Below, piece after piece: positions 8,001 to 15,947 of a stretch of DNA of 20,736 nucleotides (its first letter is position 1; each line of letters starts with the position of its first letter). Source of the DNA: Saprospiraceae bacterium UBA1994 (GTDB lineage: Bacteria > Bacteroidota > Bacteroidia > Chitinophagales > Saprospiraceae); the NCBI GenBank assembly GCA_002335865.1, contig DDCY01000034.1, positions 1 to 20,736 of the forward strand. Reading direction: 5' to 3'. Position numbers and translations under genes: made by a program. Below the pieces are notes generated by a model. That model searched no databases and had not been told where the DNA came from. It was given only the letters and a program-made list of their open reading frames with translations.

Positions 8001-9848
8001 ATGAAAAACTACTTCACATTAAAGCATATAAAGGGTGATCTCTTTGGTGGGATTACTGCAGGTATAGTGGCCTTACCACTGGCATTGGCCTTTGGGGTAA
8101 GTTCTGGACTAGGTCCAGCTGCCGGTCTTTACGGAGCGATATTCGTTAGTTTCTTTGCGGCCTTATTTGGTGGTACTAATACACAAATTTCTGGGCCTAC
8201 CGCCCCTATGACAGCAGTAAGTATGGTAGTCATTGCAGGGATAGTAGCACTCAATGATGGAGATGTCATTCAGGCATTACCCTCTATACTTACCGTTTTT
8301 TTATTAGCGGGTGTAATGCAAATAGGATTGGGATTTCTAGGATTAGGTAAGTATATCAAGTACATACCCTATCCTGTGGTAAGCGGATTTATGACAGCAA
8401 TTGGGGTAATCATCCTCATCACTCAGATCATGCCATCTATAGGTTATTACCCTAAGGAAGATTTAGATTATGTCAATCAATTTAAACCCCAAGCAGAAGA
8501 AATAATTCTAGACAATATACTTAAAGAAGAAGCAGGAGAAGGCTTGCTAGTACTTGAAAATTTTGAAGAGACCATAAAACGAGCAAAGACCATTACCCAA
8601 GCACAAATACAACAAGAGGCGGCTACTTTAGCAGGTAGTGATTCATCAGGAGTTTTAGGTGCTTTAAGAGTGTTACCTCGAGGATTAAAGAACATTAATT
8701 GGTTAGAACTTATACTGTCACTATGTACTATTATAATCATCTTCGGATTTAAGAGAATCACGACGGTGATACCTAGTACGTTAGTTGCCCTCTTAGCGGT
8801 CTCTAGCGTCGCTTATTTTGCCGGGCTGAACTATGAACCTATTTCTCAAATTCCTAGTGGATTTCCAAAACCCAATTGGAATATTTTTACAAATTTTGAA
8901 TTGGGTTCGATTGCTCCGTACATATTTACCGCTCTTACATTAGCCCTGTTAGGAGCTATAGATTCTTTACTTACATCTGTAGTAGCTGATAATATGACTA
9001 AGACACAGCATGACCCAAACAAAGAGTTAGTGGGTCAGGGTATCGGTAATGCTGTTGGTGCGTTTTTTGGAGGACTTCCTGGAGCAGGAGCTACGATACG
9101 TACTGTTGTGAATATAAATTCTGGTGGAAAAACAAGGATATCAGGAATGATCGCTGGAGTGCTTTTACTGATCATAATGGTTTCTCTGGGACCCGTAGCA
9201 TCGAAAATTCCTGCGGCCGTACTAGCAGGAATTTTGATTACTGTAGGTATAAGCGTAATGGATTATAAAGGACTCAAGGCTATACCCAATATACCAAAAC
9301 CAGAGGTAGCTATAATGCTAATCGTACTGGTACTTTCCAGTGTATGGAATTTAGTGTATGCTGTAGGAATAGGACTAGTGATAGCTTCGCTAATGTTCAT
9401 GAAAAAAATAGGTGATCTTACTTCTGAAAAATCAGATATAAAATCACTGAATGAAGAACCATGGGGAGACGAATTTGCATTTCCAGAAAATCTGAAAGAA
9501 GAGGTATTCATTAAACACATACATGGACCATTATTCTTTGGAACTACCAGTGACTTTGTAGCCCTATCAAACCAATTACCAGATACAGCACAGGCTATAA
9601 TAATACGTATGGACAAGACATCTTATATCGATCAATCTGGACTATATGCTTTAGAAGATGTTATCGTACCACTAATGAATCAAGGCAAAAAAATATTACT
9701 TGTTGGACTACAGAAGCAACCGAAGTATATGATGGAAAGAGTCAATATGATTCCTACATTATTGCCAAAAGATTGTTTGTTCAACAACATTGATGAATGC
9801 CTGGCTTATATCAAAGAGAATGTTGAGGATATTTATTCTGAAAGTTAA
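8001..9848 (+). CDS. SulP-family anion permease with C-terminal STAS domain
   Basis: The 615-residue protein has the SulP/SLC26 membrane domain (about 10-470) and a cytoplasmic STAS domain (about 498-610). Family marks include 'NTQISGPTAPMTAV' (60-73) and the region 339-368 ending 'GAFFGGLPGAGATIRT'. The STAS domain holds 'DQSG' at 544-547, the place of the regulatory phosphorylation-type loop. SulP proteins carry sulfate, bicarbonate or other anions across the inner membrane, often with Na+ or H+; bacterial BicA-like members take up bicarbonate, but substrate cannot be assigned here. A hydrophilic, partly acidic insertion of about 75 residues (150-228) separates two membrane segments where most relatives have a shorter loop. 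The gene ends in a strong terminator 22 bp after the stop. No carbonic anhydrase or sulfur gene is adjacent. Confidence 0.9.
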   Translation: MKNYFTLKHIKGDLFGGITAGIVALPLALAFGVSSGLGPAAGLYGAIFVSFFAALFGGTNTQISGPTAPMTAVSMVVIAGIVALNDGDVIQALPSILTVFLLAGVMQIGLGFLGLGKYIKYIPYPVVSGFMTAIGVIILITQIMPSIGYYPKEDLDYVNQFKPQAEEIILDNILKEEAGEGLLVLENFEETIKRAKTITQAQIQQEAATLAGSDSSGVLGALRVLPRGLKNINWLELILSLCTIIIIFGFKRITTVIPSTLVALLAVSSVAYFAGLNYEPISQIPSGFPKPNWNIFTNFELGSIAPYIFTALTLALLGAIDSLLTSVVADNMTKTQHDPNKELVGQGIGNAVGAFFGGLPGAGATIRTVVNINSGGKTRISGMIAGVLLLIIMVSLGPVASKIPAAVLAGILITVGISVMDYKGLKAIPNIPKPEVAIMLIVLVLSSVWNLVYAVGIGLVIASLMFMKKIGDLTSEKSDIKSLNEEPWGDEFAFPENLKEEVFIKHIHGPLFFGTTSDFVALSNQLPDTAQAIIIRMDKTSYIDQSGLYALEDVIVPLMNQGKKILLVGLQKQPKYMMERVNMIPTLLPKDCLFNNIDECLAYIKENVEDIYSES

Positions 9849-9870
9849 TACTTTGAAAAAGTAACATTAT

Positions 9871-9906
9871 AAAGGGTCAAGTATATAAATATGCTTGACC
9901 CTTTTT
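9871..9906 (+). terminator. Strong intrinsic terminator of the SulP gene
   Basis: AAAGGGTCAAG (9871-9881) pairs perfectly with CTTGACCCTTT (9894-9904) and is followed by the rest of a run of T residues. It starts 22 bp after the SulP stop codon. On the minus strand the tail is less T-rich, so its main direction is plus. Confidence 0.9.
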
Positions 9907-10055
9907 TGAGTTAGAGTTGTTTGTTATAGTTATTATAAACCTTCAGCATCTTCTAGATTATTTATGTCTGCTTCTCAATGTCTGCAGTAATCACCTAACT
10001 TAACTCCAATTTAATTAAACCCCCATTCTGAATGAAGTAAAAACAGAAACGAAGT

Positions 10056-10070
10056 AAGGATCTAATCCTT
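10056..10070 (-). terminator. Short hairpin after the glycosyltransferase gene
   Basis: AAGGAT (10056-10061) and ATCCTT (10065-10070) form a perfect 6-bp stem with a 3-nt loop, 8 bp beyond the stop of the minus-strand glycosyltransferase. The following minus-strand sequence is T-rich but broken. It is a plausible but weak terminator. Confidence 0.25.
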
Positions 10071-10078
10071 TCAACAAC

Positions 10079-11179
10079 TTATAATGTATTAAGTACATCC
10101 ATTATCTTCTCACTTTCATATTTCCATGTAAGCTCTTCTTTCGCTTTCTTACATGCATTGCGATACTGATTATACTTATAAGTATCAGCCATAAGATTTT
10201 GAATAGTACTGACGATGCAATCTGAGTTTAAGTCAGTTAACAATTCTCCAACACCATACTGCTCTATGACTATGCGATACTCTGGAAAGTCCATATGTAA
10301 TGCTGGTAATTCCGCTTGGACATAATCAAAAGTCCTGTTGGCCAAAGAGTAATAATAGTTACCTGCAGAGCCATCAAGTAAATTGATGCCGAGCCAAGCA
10401 TTACTAGCCCAGGAATGCATATCAGAAGGATGCATCCAGCCGTGAAAGTGTATTCTATCTTTAGCTTTAGATTTTTCTGCTAGGTGTCTTAATGTTAGTG
10501 ACCTATCACCTTCTCCTGCTATCCTTAGATCGAAATCAAGTAGAAAAGTCATGGCTGTAATCATTTCTTCTAAGCCTCTTCCTTGATTAAGTACCCCTTG
10601 GTACCAGATATAAGGTCTTTGAAATTCTAATTTCGCAGTACTTAACTCTTTATCAATAGGTAAGTTTCTGATTGGTATAAATGCACAACGATAGGTGTCA
10701 CCTAGGATCATCGCTAATGAATAATTTACTGTTATTCTATAGTCAAAGCCCTTCATAGTCATCTTCCCTATATTCTGCCAAATCCAACGCTTAAAAGGTG
10801 ACTTCAATAACTCAGGTACTTCTGTAAAAAGCTCATGGGCATCATGGATAGTCTTAGATCCTCTTAGCACCGAGGCTAGCATCACTGGCAAAGCAGTATC
10901 TAAGTCAACACTATACATAATGGCGGGCTTTGACCTAAATAATAGGTAAAAAAAAAGACGAATCTGATATTCTAAATAAAACAACACACCGCTTTGAAAA
11001 AACATAGATAATCGATGCTGGGCAAAGGAATGATCATAAAGTGAATCACTATTAGATTTTCTGCGACCAATAAGTGTTACTTGATATCCTGCACGATGAA
11101 TTATATTGCATATACGATGCATCCTTTGATCTTGGTTGAGATCATTCGTTACCGCTACATATGCATGAGATGTCGACAA
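10079..11179 (-). CDS. GT4-like (group 1) glycosyltransferase
   Basis: The 366-residue protein has the two Rossmann-like halves of GT-B enzymes. The N-terminal half opens with 'VAVTNDLNQDQRMHRI' (8-23), a common beginning of Bacteroidota group 1 transferases, and has 'SVDLDTALPVM' and 'IHDAHELFTEVPEL' (111-124), which resembles the acceptor side. The donor half shows 'YQGVLNQGRGLEEMI' (193-207), 'IAGEGD' (220-225) and 'NRTFDYVQAELPAL' (281-294), the counterpart of the usual 'NKxFEYMAxGLPV' sugar-nucleotide loop. It probably adds a hexose to a surface polysaccharide, lipid or glycoprotein at the inner face of the membrane; donor and acceptor are unknown. Its start lies 25 bp after the stop of the small membrane protein gene, so the two likely share one transcript. 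Confidence 0.85.
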   Translation of the reverse strand: MSTSHAYVAVTNDLNQDQRMHRICNIIHRAGYQVTLIGRRKSNSDSLYDHSFAQHRLSMFFQSGVLFYLEYQIRLFFYLLFRSKPAIMYSVDLDTALPVMLASVLRGSKTIHDAHELFTEVPELLKSPFKRWIWQNIGKMTMKGFDYRITVNYSLAMILGDTYRCAFIPIRNLPIDKELSTAKLEFQRPYIWYQGVLNQGRGLEEMITAMTFLLDFDLRIAGEGDRSLTLRHLAEKSKAKDRIHFHGWMHPSDMHSWASNAWLGINLLDGSAGNYYYSLANRTFDYVQAELPALHMDFPEYRIVIEQYGVGELLTDLNSDCIVSTIQNLMADTYKYNQYRNACKKAKEELTWKYESEKIMDVLNTL

Positions 11180-11204
11180 ATAATAGGAATTGGTTACAAT
11201 AATA

Positions 11205-11654
11205 CTATTCGCCTCTGAGTCTGCTATCCTCTCTTTGAGCGAACTTTACAATCTTACGCATACTACGCATGATAGTAAGCAAGATGACATATCCAAATGT
11301 AAATACAAAGAAAATCCACTTAAAAGATGCCGCCTCACCAATAGTCAATCCTGACATTAGGTATGCAAGCCCCGCACCAAGAGTAGACAACCCAACATAT
11401 GAAATGATAGACTCAGTCCAATACTTGGTCTGATTGTCCTCAGCAAAACTCAATAAACAGTTACCTAAAGCGTAAAATAGCAAAAACGAAAAAGTAACTA
11501 CATATGGAAAATAGATCTTTGGGGAAAACCAGCCTGCCATAATGGCTAACTGGGCGATACCACATACTAATGCTATAATAGCTAGTACTGTCAAAGCTTG
11601 ATAAATAGGTCTTACCCTATATTCAAATATCGATTTATTAGGATCTAATTTCAT
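11205..11654 (-). CDS. Small four-helix membrane protein of unknown function
   Basis: The 149-residue protein has four hydrophobic segments (about 18-42, 48-70, 82-102, 110-131), a short soluble N-terminus ('MKLDPNKSIFEYRVRP') and a basic, charged C-terminal tail ('KIVKFAQREDSRLRGE'), which by the positive-inside rule puts both ends in the cytoplasm. I recognise no catalytic motif. It is the first gene of a likely two-gene operon with the glycosyltransferase, and could be an accessory subunit for membrane glycolipid or polysaccharide work, but that is inference from position. It diverges from the subtilase gene across 215 bp. Confidence 0.7.
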   Translation of the reverse strand: MKLDPNKSIFEYRVRPIYQALTVLAIIALVCGIAQLAIMAGWFSPKIYFPYVVTFSFLLFYALGNCLLSFAEDNQTKYWTESIISYVGLSTLGAGLAYLMSGLTIGEAASFKWIFFVFTFGYVILLTIMRSMRKIVKFAQREDSRLRGE

Positions 11655-11785
11655 AGTTAAGTTTTTGTACTAAATATTTACAAACAGAGTAATGCCTAAA
11701 ATGTTATTTGAACTTCAATAAATCACAGTTTAAGGATTTAATGCTTTATAAAATTATAATTAGAAACAACTATTACCCTGTTTTA

Positions 11786-11815
11786 TTGGTATTTATAAGA
11801 GAATTAATACATTTG
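11786..11815 (+). promoter_or_regulatory. Near-consensus Bacteroidota promoter of the subtilase gene
   Basis: TTG (11786-11788), a 19-bp spacer and TACATTTG (11808-11815) match the Bacteroidota housekeeping consensus TTG-N19-21-TAnnTTTG exactly. Transcription would start near 11821, leaving a leader of about 50 nt before the ATG at 11870. Confidence 0.7.
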
Positions 11816-11869
11816 TAACCCTCTGTATCTGATGTAGGGGATAAACTTAATCACTATTAAACGCATACA

Positions 11870-13522
11870 ATGAAAAAACTATTAACCTTATTACTTGCAT
11901 CAGCATGCTATGTAACTATGTCGGCTCAAGCGCCTAATGATTGGTATCACCAAGATCCTGCAGATGGATTTAATGGTGTATCAATAGACAAGACTTATAA
12001 CACACTACTCAAAGGACGTGCTTCACAGACTGTTGTAGTGGCAATCATTGATTCTGGTATGGATATCGAGCACGAAGATCTTGCTGACAATATGTGGGTA
12101 AATCCCGGTGAAATACCAGGAAACGGTATAGATGATGACAATAATGGTTATATAGATGATATCCATGGATGGAATTTTATCGGAGGTAGAGATGGTAGCC
12201 ATGTAGGAGGAGACAATCTAGAAGTAACTAGACAATATGCACTTTATAGGGGTAAATACGATAAAGTATCTGACCCCGCTGCACTCAACAAAGAAGATAA
12301 GGTGAATTACGACAAGTTCTTAATCTGTCAAGCAGAAGTTGAGGATGCTAGAACGAAAGCAACTAGCAGAATAGCTAGAATGGATAGTACAGAAATGGAG
12401 TTGGGTATGTCAATAGACATGGCTGCAAATTTGATCGGATCAGATACTATAACTTCAGAAGCAATAAGTGCAATGGAAGCTGGCGAAGATCAAAAACTTG
12501 TTATGGCAAAAAGAGTATTACCTCAGTTTTTAGCTGAACCAATGACAACTAGTGAAATAAAGGCCGTTCTGAAAGAAGCTATTAATGGCCAAAAAGCTTA
12601 TTACCAATCTCAATTAGATTACCACTATAATCCGGAATTAAATACAAGAGATATCGTAGGTGATGACTATTCAAACAGTAGAGAAACTGACTATGGGAAT
12701 AACGATGTTGAAGGTCCAGATCCACTACACGGAACACACGTGGGAGGTATAGTTGGTGCAGTAAGAGACAATGGTATTGGTGTACAAGGTGTAGCTAATA
12801 ATGTGAAGCTAATGTCAGTACGTACTGTACCTGATGGAGATGAAAGAGATAAAGATGTAGCTGCAGCAATAAGATATGCTGTAGACAACGGTGCAAGCAT
12901 TATCAACATGAGCTTTGGAAAAGGCTTTAGTCACGATAAAGATGTGGTAGATGAGGCTGTAAAATATGCGAAGAAGAAAGATGTATTGCTTGTACATGCC
13001 GCTGGTAACTCAGCACAAGATAATGATACTACAGGCAACTTCCCGAATGACAAATACGACAAGAGAGACGGTTGGTGGATATTCAAAAAGGATAAAAAAG
13101 CTAAAAACTGGATTGAGGTAGGAGCACTTAACTTTGAAAGAGGTGAAGATCTTTCTGCTACATTCTCTAACTATGGAGCTACGAATGTAGATGTATTTGC
13201 TCCTGGAGTGCAGATCTACAACACTTTACCGAATAATGAATATAGAAAATTACAAGGTACGTCTATGGCAGCCCCTGTAGTAGCTGGAGTAGCTGCAGTA
13301 CTAAGATCTTACTTTCCTGCATTAACTGCTGGGCAAGTAAAAAAGATCATCTTGGGCTCTTCTATTAAGCAAACTGACACAGTGAAAAAACCTGGTACAG
13401 ATGAAATGGTACCATTTTCTGAGCTTTCAGTATCTGGTGGCACTCTAAACATGTACAATGCAGTAGAGATGGCTCTAAAAACTAAAGGAAAGAAGAAAGT
13501 AAAAAGAAAGAAGAAGGCATAA
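11870..13522 (+). CDS. Secreted subtilisin-like serine peptidase (S8 family)
   Basis: The 550-residue precursor has a signal peptide (1-20, ending 'TMSAQ'). Catalytic residues are Asp61 in 'AIIDSGMD', His287 in 'PLHGTHVGG', oxyanion Asn380 in 'HAAGNS' and Ser465 in 'GTSMAAPVVAG'. The Asp-to-His spacing of about 225 residues is far longer than in plain subtilisins (about 30). The extra part holds a Ca2+-binding-like 'GIDDDNNGYID' loop (86-96) and a mostly helical, charged stretch of about 130 residues (115-250). There is no separate pro-domain ahead of the catalytic core, and no T9SS sorting domain; the protein ends in a Lys-rich tail ('KGKKKVKRKKKA'). It probably degrades proteins in the periplasm or outside the cell. 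It is a single-gene unit, with a consensus promoter and a strong terminator. Confidence 0.92.
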   Translation: MKKLLTLLLASACYVTMSAQAPNDWYHQDPADGFNGVSIDKTYNTLLKGRASQTVVVAIIDSGMDIEHEDLADNMWVNPGEIPGNGIDDDNNGYIDDIHGWNFIGGRDGSHVGGDNLEVTRQYALYRGKYDKVSDPAALNKEDKVNYDKFLICQAEVEDARTKATSRIARMDSTEMELGMSIDMAANLIGSDTITSEAISAMEAGEDQKLVMAKRVLPQFLAEPMTTSEIKAVLKEAINGQKAYYQSQLDYHYNPELNTRDIVGDDYSNSRETDYGNNDVEGPDPLHGTHVGGIVGAVRDNGIGVQGVANNVKLMSVRTVPDGDERDKDVAAAIRYAVDNGASIINMSFGKGFSHDKDVVDEAVKYAKKKDVLLVHAAGNSAQDNDTTGNFPNDKYDKRDGWWIFKKDKKAKNWIEVGALNFERGEDLSATFSNYGATNVDVFAPGVQIYNTLPNNEYRKLQGTSMAAPVVAGVAAVLRSYFPALTAGQVKKIILGSSIKQTDTVKKPGTDEMVPFSELSVSGGTLNMYNAVEMALKTKGKKKVKRKKKA

Positions 13523-13547
13523 TTTCGCCACTTTCTTAGATAAATAT

Positions 13548-13583
13548 AATGGCTGTTTCCCTTAAGGAAGCAGCCATTTTTTA
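13548..13583 (+). terminator. Strong intrinsic terminator of the subtilase gene
   Basis: AATGGCTG (13548-13555) pairs with CAGCCATT (13571-13578), and the stem extends inward through TTCC/GGAA with a T-G wobble and a 5-nt loop. A run of T residues follows. It starts 25 bp after the stop codon. Confidence 0.9.
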
Positions 13584-13787
13584 TCTATCTAGAATGCAAA
13601 TATCAACGTATCTCGGAATTCAATCAGAAAACTATCGACCTTATATTAAAGGATAAAATTTATATTTAAGTTACGTTGTCACTAAAACTTATTTAATATT
13701 AAGTTCCAATTAGAAAAAAACTCCGTGTCTATTTATTTCCTTTGGAATCAATATCTAAAATGTAAGAAAACAATCTTCTAGTCTTGA

Positions 13788-15815
13788 CTAAAAGTTATAC
13801 CTAATCGACATGCGGCCAAAAGCGTTTATTGGTAATCCTGGATAGAAATATCTTGGAGTATTTCCACCAAAACTACCTGCGTTTACTAATATCATAGAGG
13901 CATAATCAGTATCTAACAAATTATTGACTCCTGCACTCATTCCAATATCAAACATCCCTATAGCGATAGTCTCTGATATATACATATCTAGTAGTGAATA
14001 AGCATCAGAATAATTAGAATTGTCATCACGCATTGGCATACTGTCAATAAATTTATACTTAATAATTAGGCTTAATCTTTTGTACCCCCCACTCCATCCT
14101 AAGGCAACTTGATTTGGAATAGCCCCAGTAAGTTCATTACTAGAGTAATCATCTTCTCCATCTACAAAATCAGTGAAAGTAAATTTCTGGTATGTATACG
14201 CTAGATTAAAATCTGAACGCCAATCACCACTATTAAACATCTTATACGCTAGGTCTAATTCTGCTCCGATATGGCGACTCCCACCTGCATTGACACCTAT
14301 AAATTGGTCAGCTGCGGTACGTCTTGCTACAAGGAGGTTCTTGACTAACATTTGGTATGCTGTCAACCCATAACTCCATTTTTCATTATTCGTCATTCCA
14401 CGAAATCCAATCTCTGTATTGAGTCCGATTTCTGGCTTTATATCATTATTGATTAATCCATCTGGTGTCAATGTCTCTTCTAATGTCGGTATACTATATC
14501 CATGACTAATTAGTCCATAAAGATAATCACTTTCATTTAGAGTATACTTAAGATTTAGCCTTGGTGAATAGATCCAACTGTAGTTATATTCGCCAGAAAT
14601 ATCAGTCATATCTGATGCAAATTGATCGTCTAATGTGTAGCTAGTAAGATTTGCATTGAGTCCAATTTCTAGTTCTAGATCATCCAAAAAATTCATATTG
14701 TACTGAGCAAAAAATTGTGTGCTTGATCTCAGCTCCTGGTTTTGCTGAAACTGCTCACCTTGAATACCGTCTTCGGTTCGGTATAAGTCATAATTGTATT
14801 CTTCTTTTGATATTTCAAATCCAAATTGGACTTTCGACTTTTTTCTATTTTCAAAATCATAAGAAAATGAAGATCTCAAGCCAAAATTAGCCGAATCATC
14901 ATCGAGAATATTAAATGGTCGAGATTCGAAGCCTTGATAGATATTAGCAAATATTGTAGCCTTCAAATATGTCTTGTCGATGGCTGAGGTACTATATGTA
15001 GCTCCTGCTACTGTCTTAGTGTAATCTTCATAACCATTCACTCTGCCCCAAGTAAATGCTGCTTTCTCTGGTTCGTTATCAAAGTCTTCACGATTGAGAG
15101 ATGAAGGTATCTGCGCATTGATATTGATATGGTGTAATAATAGCGAAAGTTGGTGATTCCCATTATTGACACCAGCAAGCACAGAGTAATTTCTATTGTC
15201 GTAAGAATTATTTGCTCTGTAACCATCTGTATGTTGATAGCCTTGCAGCAGTTTCAATCTGTATGTATCGTTGCTTATACTAGCAACTTGATTTTTTTTG
15301 AGAAATCCAAAGCGTCCAGTAGTGATTTGCGTCTTTAGATAATTATCATCTGGTTGGTTACAAGTACGTAACAACATCAATCCGCCTAATCCAGATCCGT
15401 AGGCAGTAGCACCTGGTCCTTTATACAGATCGACACTGTGCAATATCTCTCTATCAAAATCTTCAGCCGCCGTCTCTCCTACTCCATTAGTCAAAGGAAT
15501 ATCATCGATATAAGATCTGAGTTTGGTCGTAGAAAACAACGACCTATTACCGATACCACGAACTGTGATCCGATTGGTATTGAGTGTGCCAGCGTGCATG
15601 TATACACCTGGCACTTCATTGATCGCTGAAGATATATTTTGTACTGGATTTTGATTGAGCGTTTTAGCATCAATACTGTACTGAGTACGACCTACACCTG
15701 CTGATGCCGTGATGTTAATACTATCGATATCTAATCTATAAGATGTCGTATCCTGCTGTGCTATCACTGATAATGAGGTAAATAAATAGAAGGCTATTTT
15801 TAGGATGCTTTTCAA
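13788..15815 (-). CDS. TonB-dependent outer-membrane receptor
   Basis: The 675-residue protein has a signal peptide (1-20, ending 'LSVIAQ'), a plug domain (about 33-155) with 'NISSAINEVPGVYMHAG', 'ITVRGIGNRS', 'YIDDIPLTNG', 'VDLYKGPGATAYGSGLGG', and a 22-stranded-type barrel ending in a C-terminal Phe ('GRMSIRYNF'), the outer-membrane insertion signal. The length and lack of a carboxypeptidase-like N-terminal domain set it apart from SusC and place it near siderophore, ferric citrate or cobalamin receptors. Energy comes from TonB-ExbBD; the ligand is not readable, although iron chelate is the commonest for this size. No SusD, periplasmic binding protein or iron ABC gene is next to it. The sugar dehydrogenase gene lies upstream on the same strand with a 132-bp gap that contains a long dyad element, so separate control is likely. 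Confidence 0.9.
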   Translation of the reverse strand: MKSILKIAFYLFTSLSVIAQQDTTSYRLDIDSINITASAGVGRTQYSIDAKTLNQNPVQNISSAINEVPGVYMHAGTLNTNRITVRGIGNRSLFSTTKLRSYIDDIPLTNGVGETAAEDFDREILHSVDLYKGPGATAYGSGLGGLMLLRTCNQPDDNYLKTQITTGRFGFLKKNQVASISNDTYRLKLLQGYQHTDGYRANNSYDNRNYSVLAGVNNGNHQLSLLLHHININAQIPSSLNREDFDNEPEKAAFTWGRVNGYEDYTKTVAGATYSTSAIDKTYLKATIFANIYQGFESRPFNILDDDSANFGLRSSFSYDFENRKKSKVQFGFEISKEEYNYDLYRTEDGIQGEQFQQNQELRSSTQFFAQYNMNFLDDLELEIGLNANLTSYTLDDQFASDMTDISGEYNYSWIYSPRLNLKYTLNESDYLYGLISHGYSIPTLEETLTPDGLINNDIKPEIGLNTEIGFRGMTNNEKWSYGLTAYQMLVKNLLVARRTAADQFIGVNAGGSRHIGAELDLAYKMFNSGDWRSDFNLAYTYQKFTFTDFVDGEDDYSSNELTGAIPNQVALGWSGGYKRLSLIIKYKFIDSMPMRDDNSNYSDAYSLLDMYISETIAIGMFDIGMSAGVNNLLDTDYASMILVNAGSFGGNTPRYFYPGLPINAFGRMSIRYNF

Positions 15816-15893
15816 GTTGTTTTATTTTATCTATTCCCAATCTTTTTTCATGAATAAAAATAGATCTAGAAAGGCCGTTTATCTCTGAATAAA

Positions 15894-15925
15894 TATGGCA
15901 TGAATGGAAATCCATACATGGCATA
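15894..15925. promoter_or_regulatory. 32-bp imperfect palindrome upstream of the TonB receptor gene
   Basis: Bases 15894-15925 read nearly the same on both strands. The arms are TATGgCATGaATGGA (15894-15908) and TCCATaCATGgCATA (15911-15925); only two positions per arm and the two central bases break the symmetry. The centre is about 95 bp ahead of the receptor ATG and 38 bp past the dehydrogenase stop. No T run follows, and the mismatches weaken an RNA hairpin, so a dimeric regulator site fits better than a terminator. It does not resemble the classic Fur box. Confidence 0.45.
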
Positions 15926-15947
15926 ACGATATGCATTTTTATACTTT

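Noticed and set aside
15736..15936. 66-codon minus-strand frame overlapping the TonB receptor start
   Set aside because: It overlaps the signal-peptide coding region in another frame and has no recognisable protein features.
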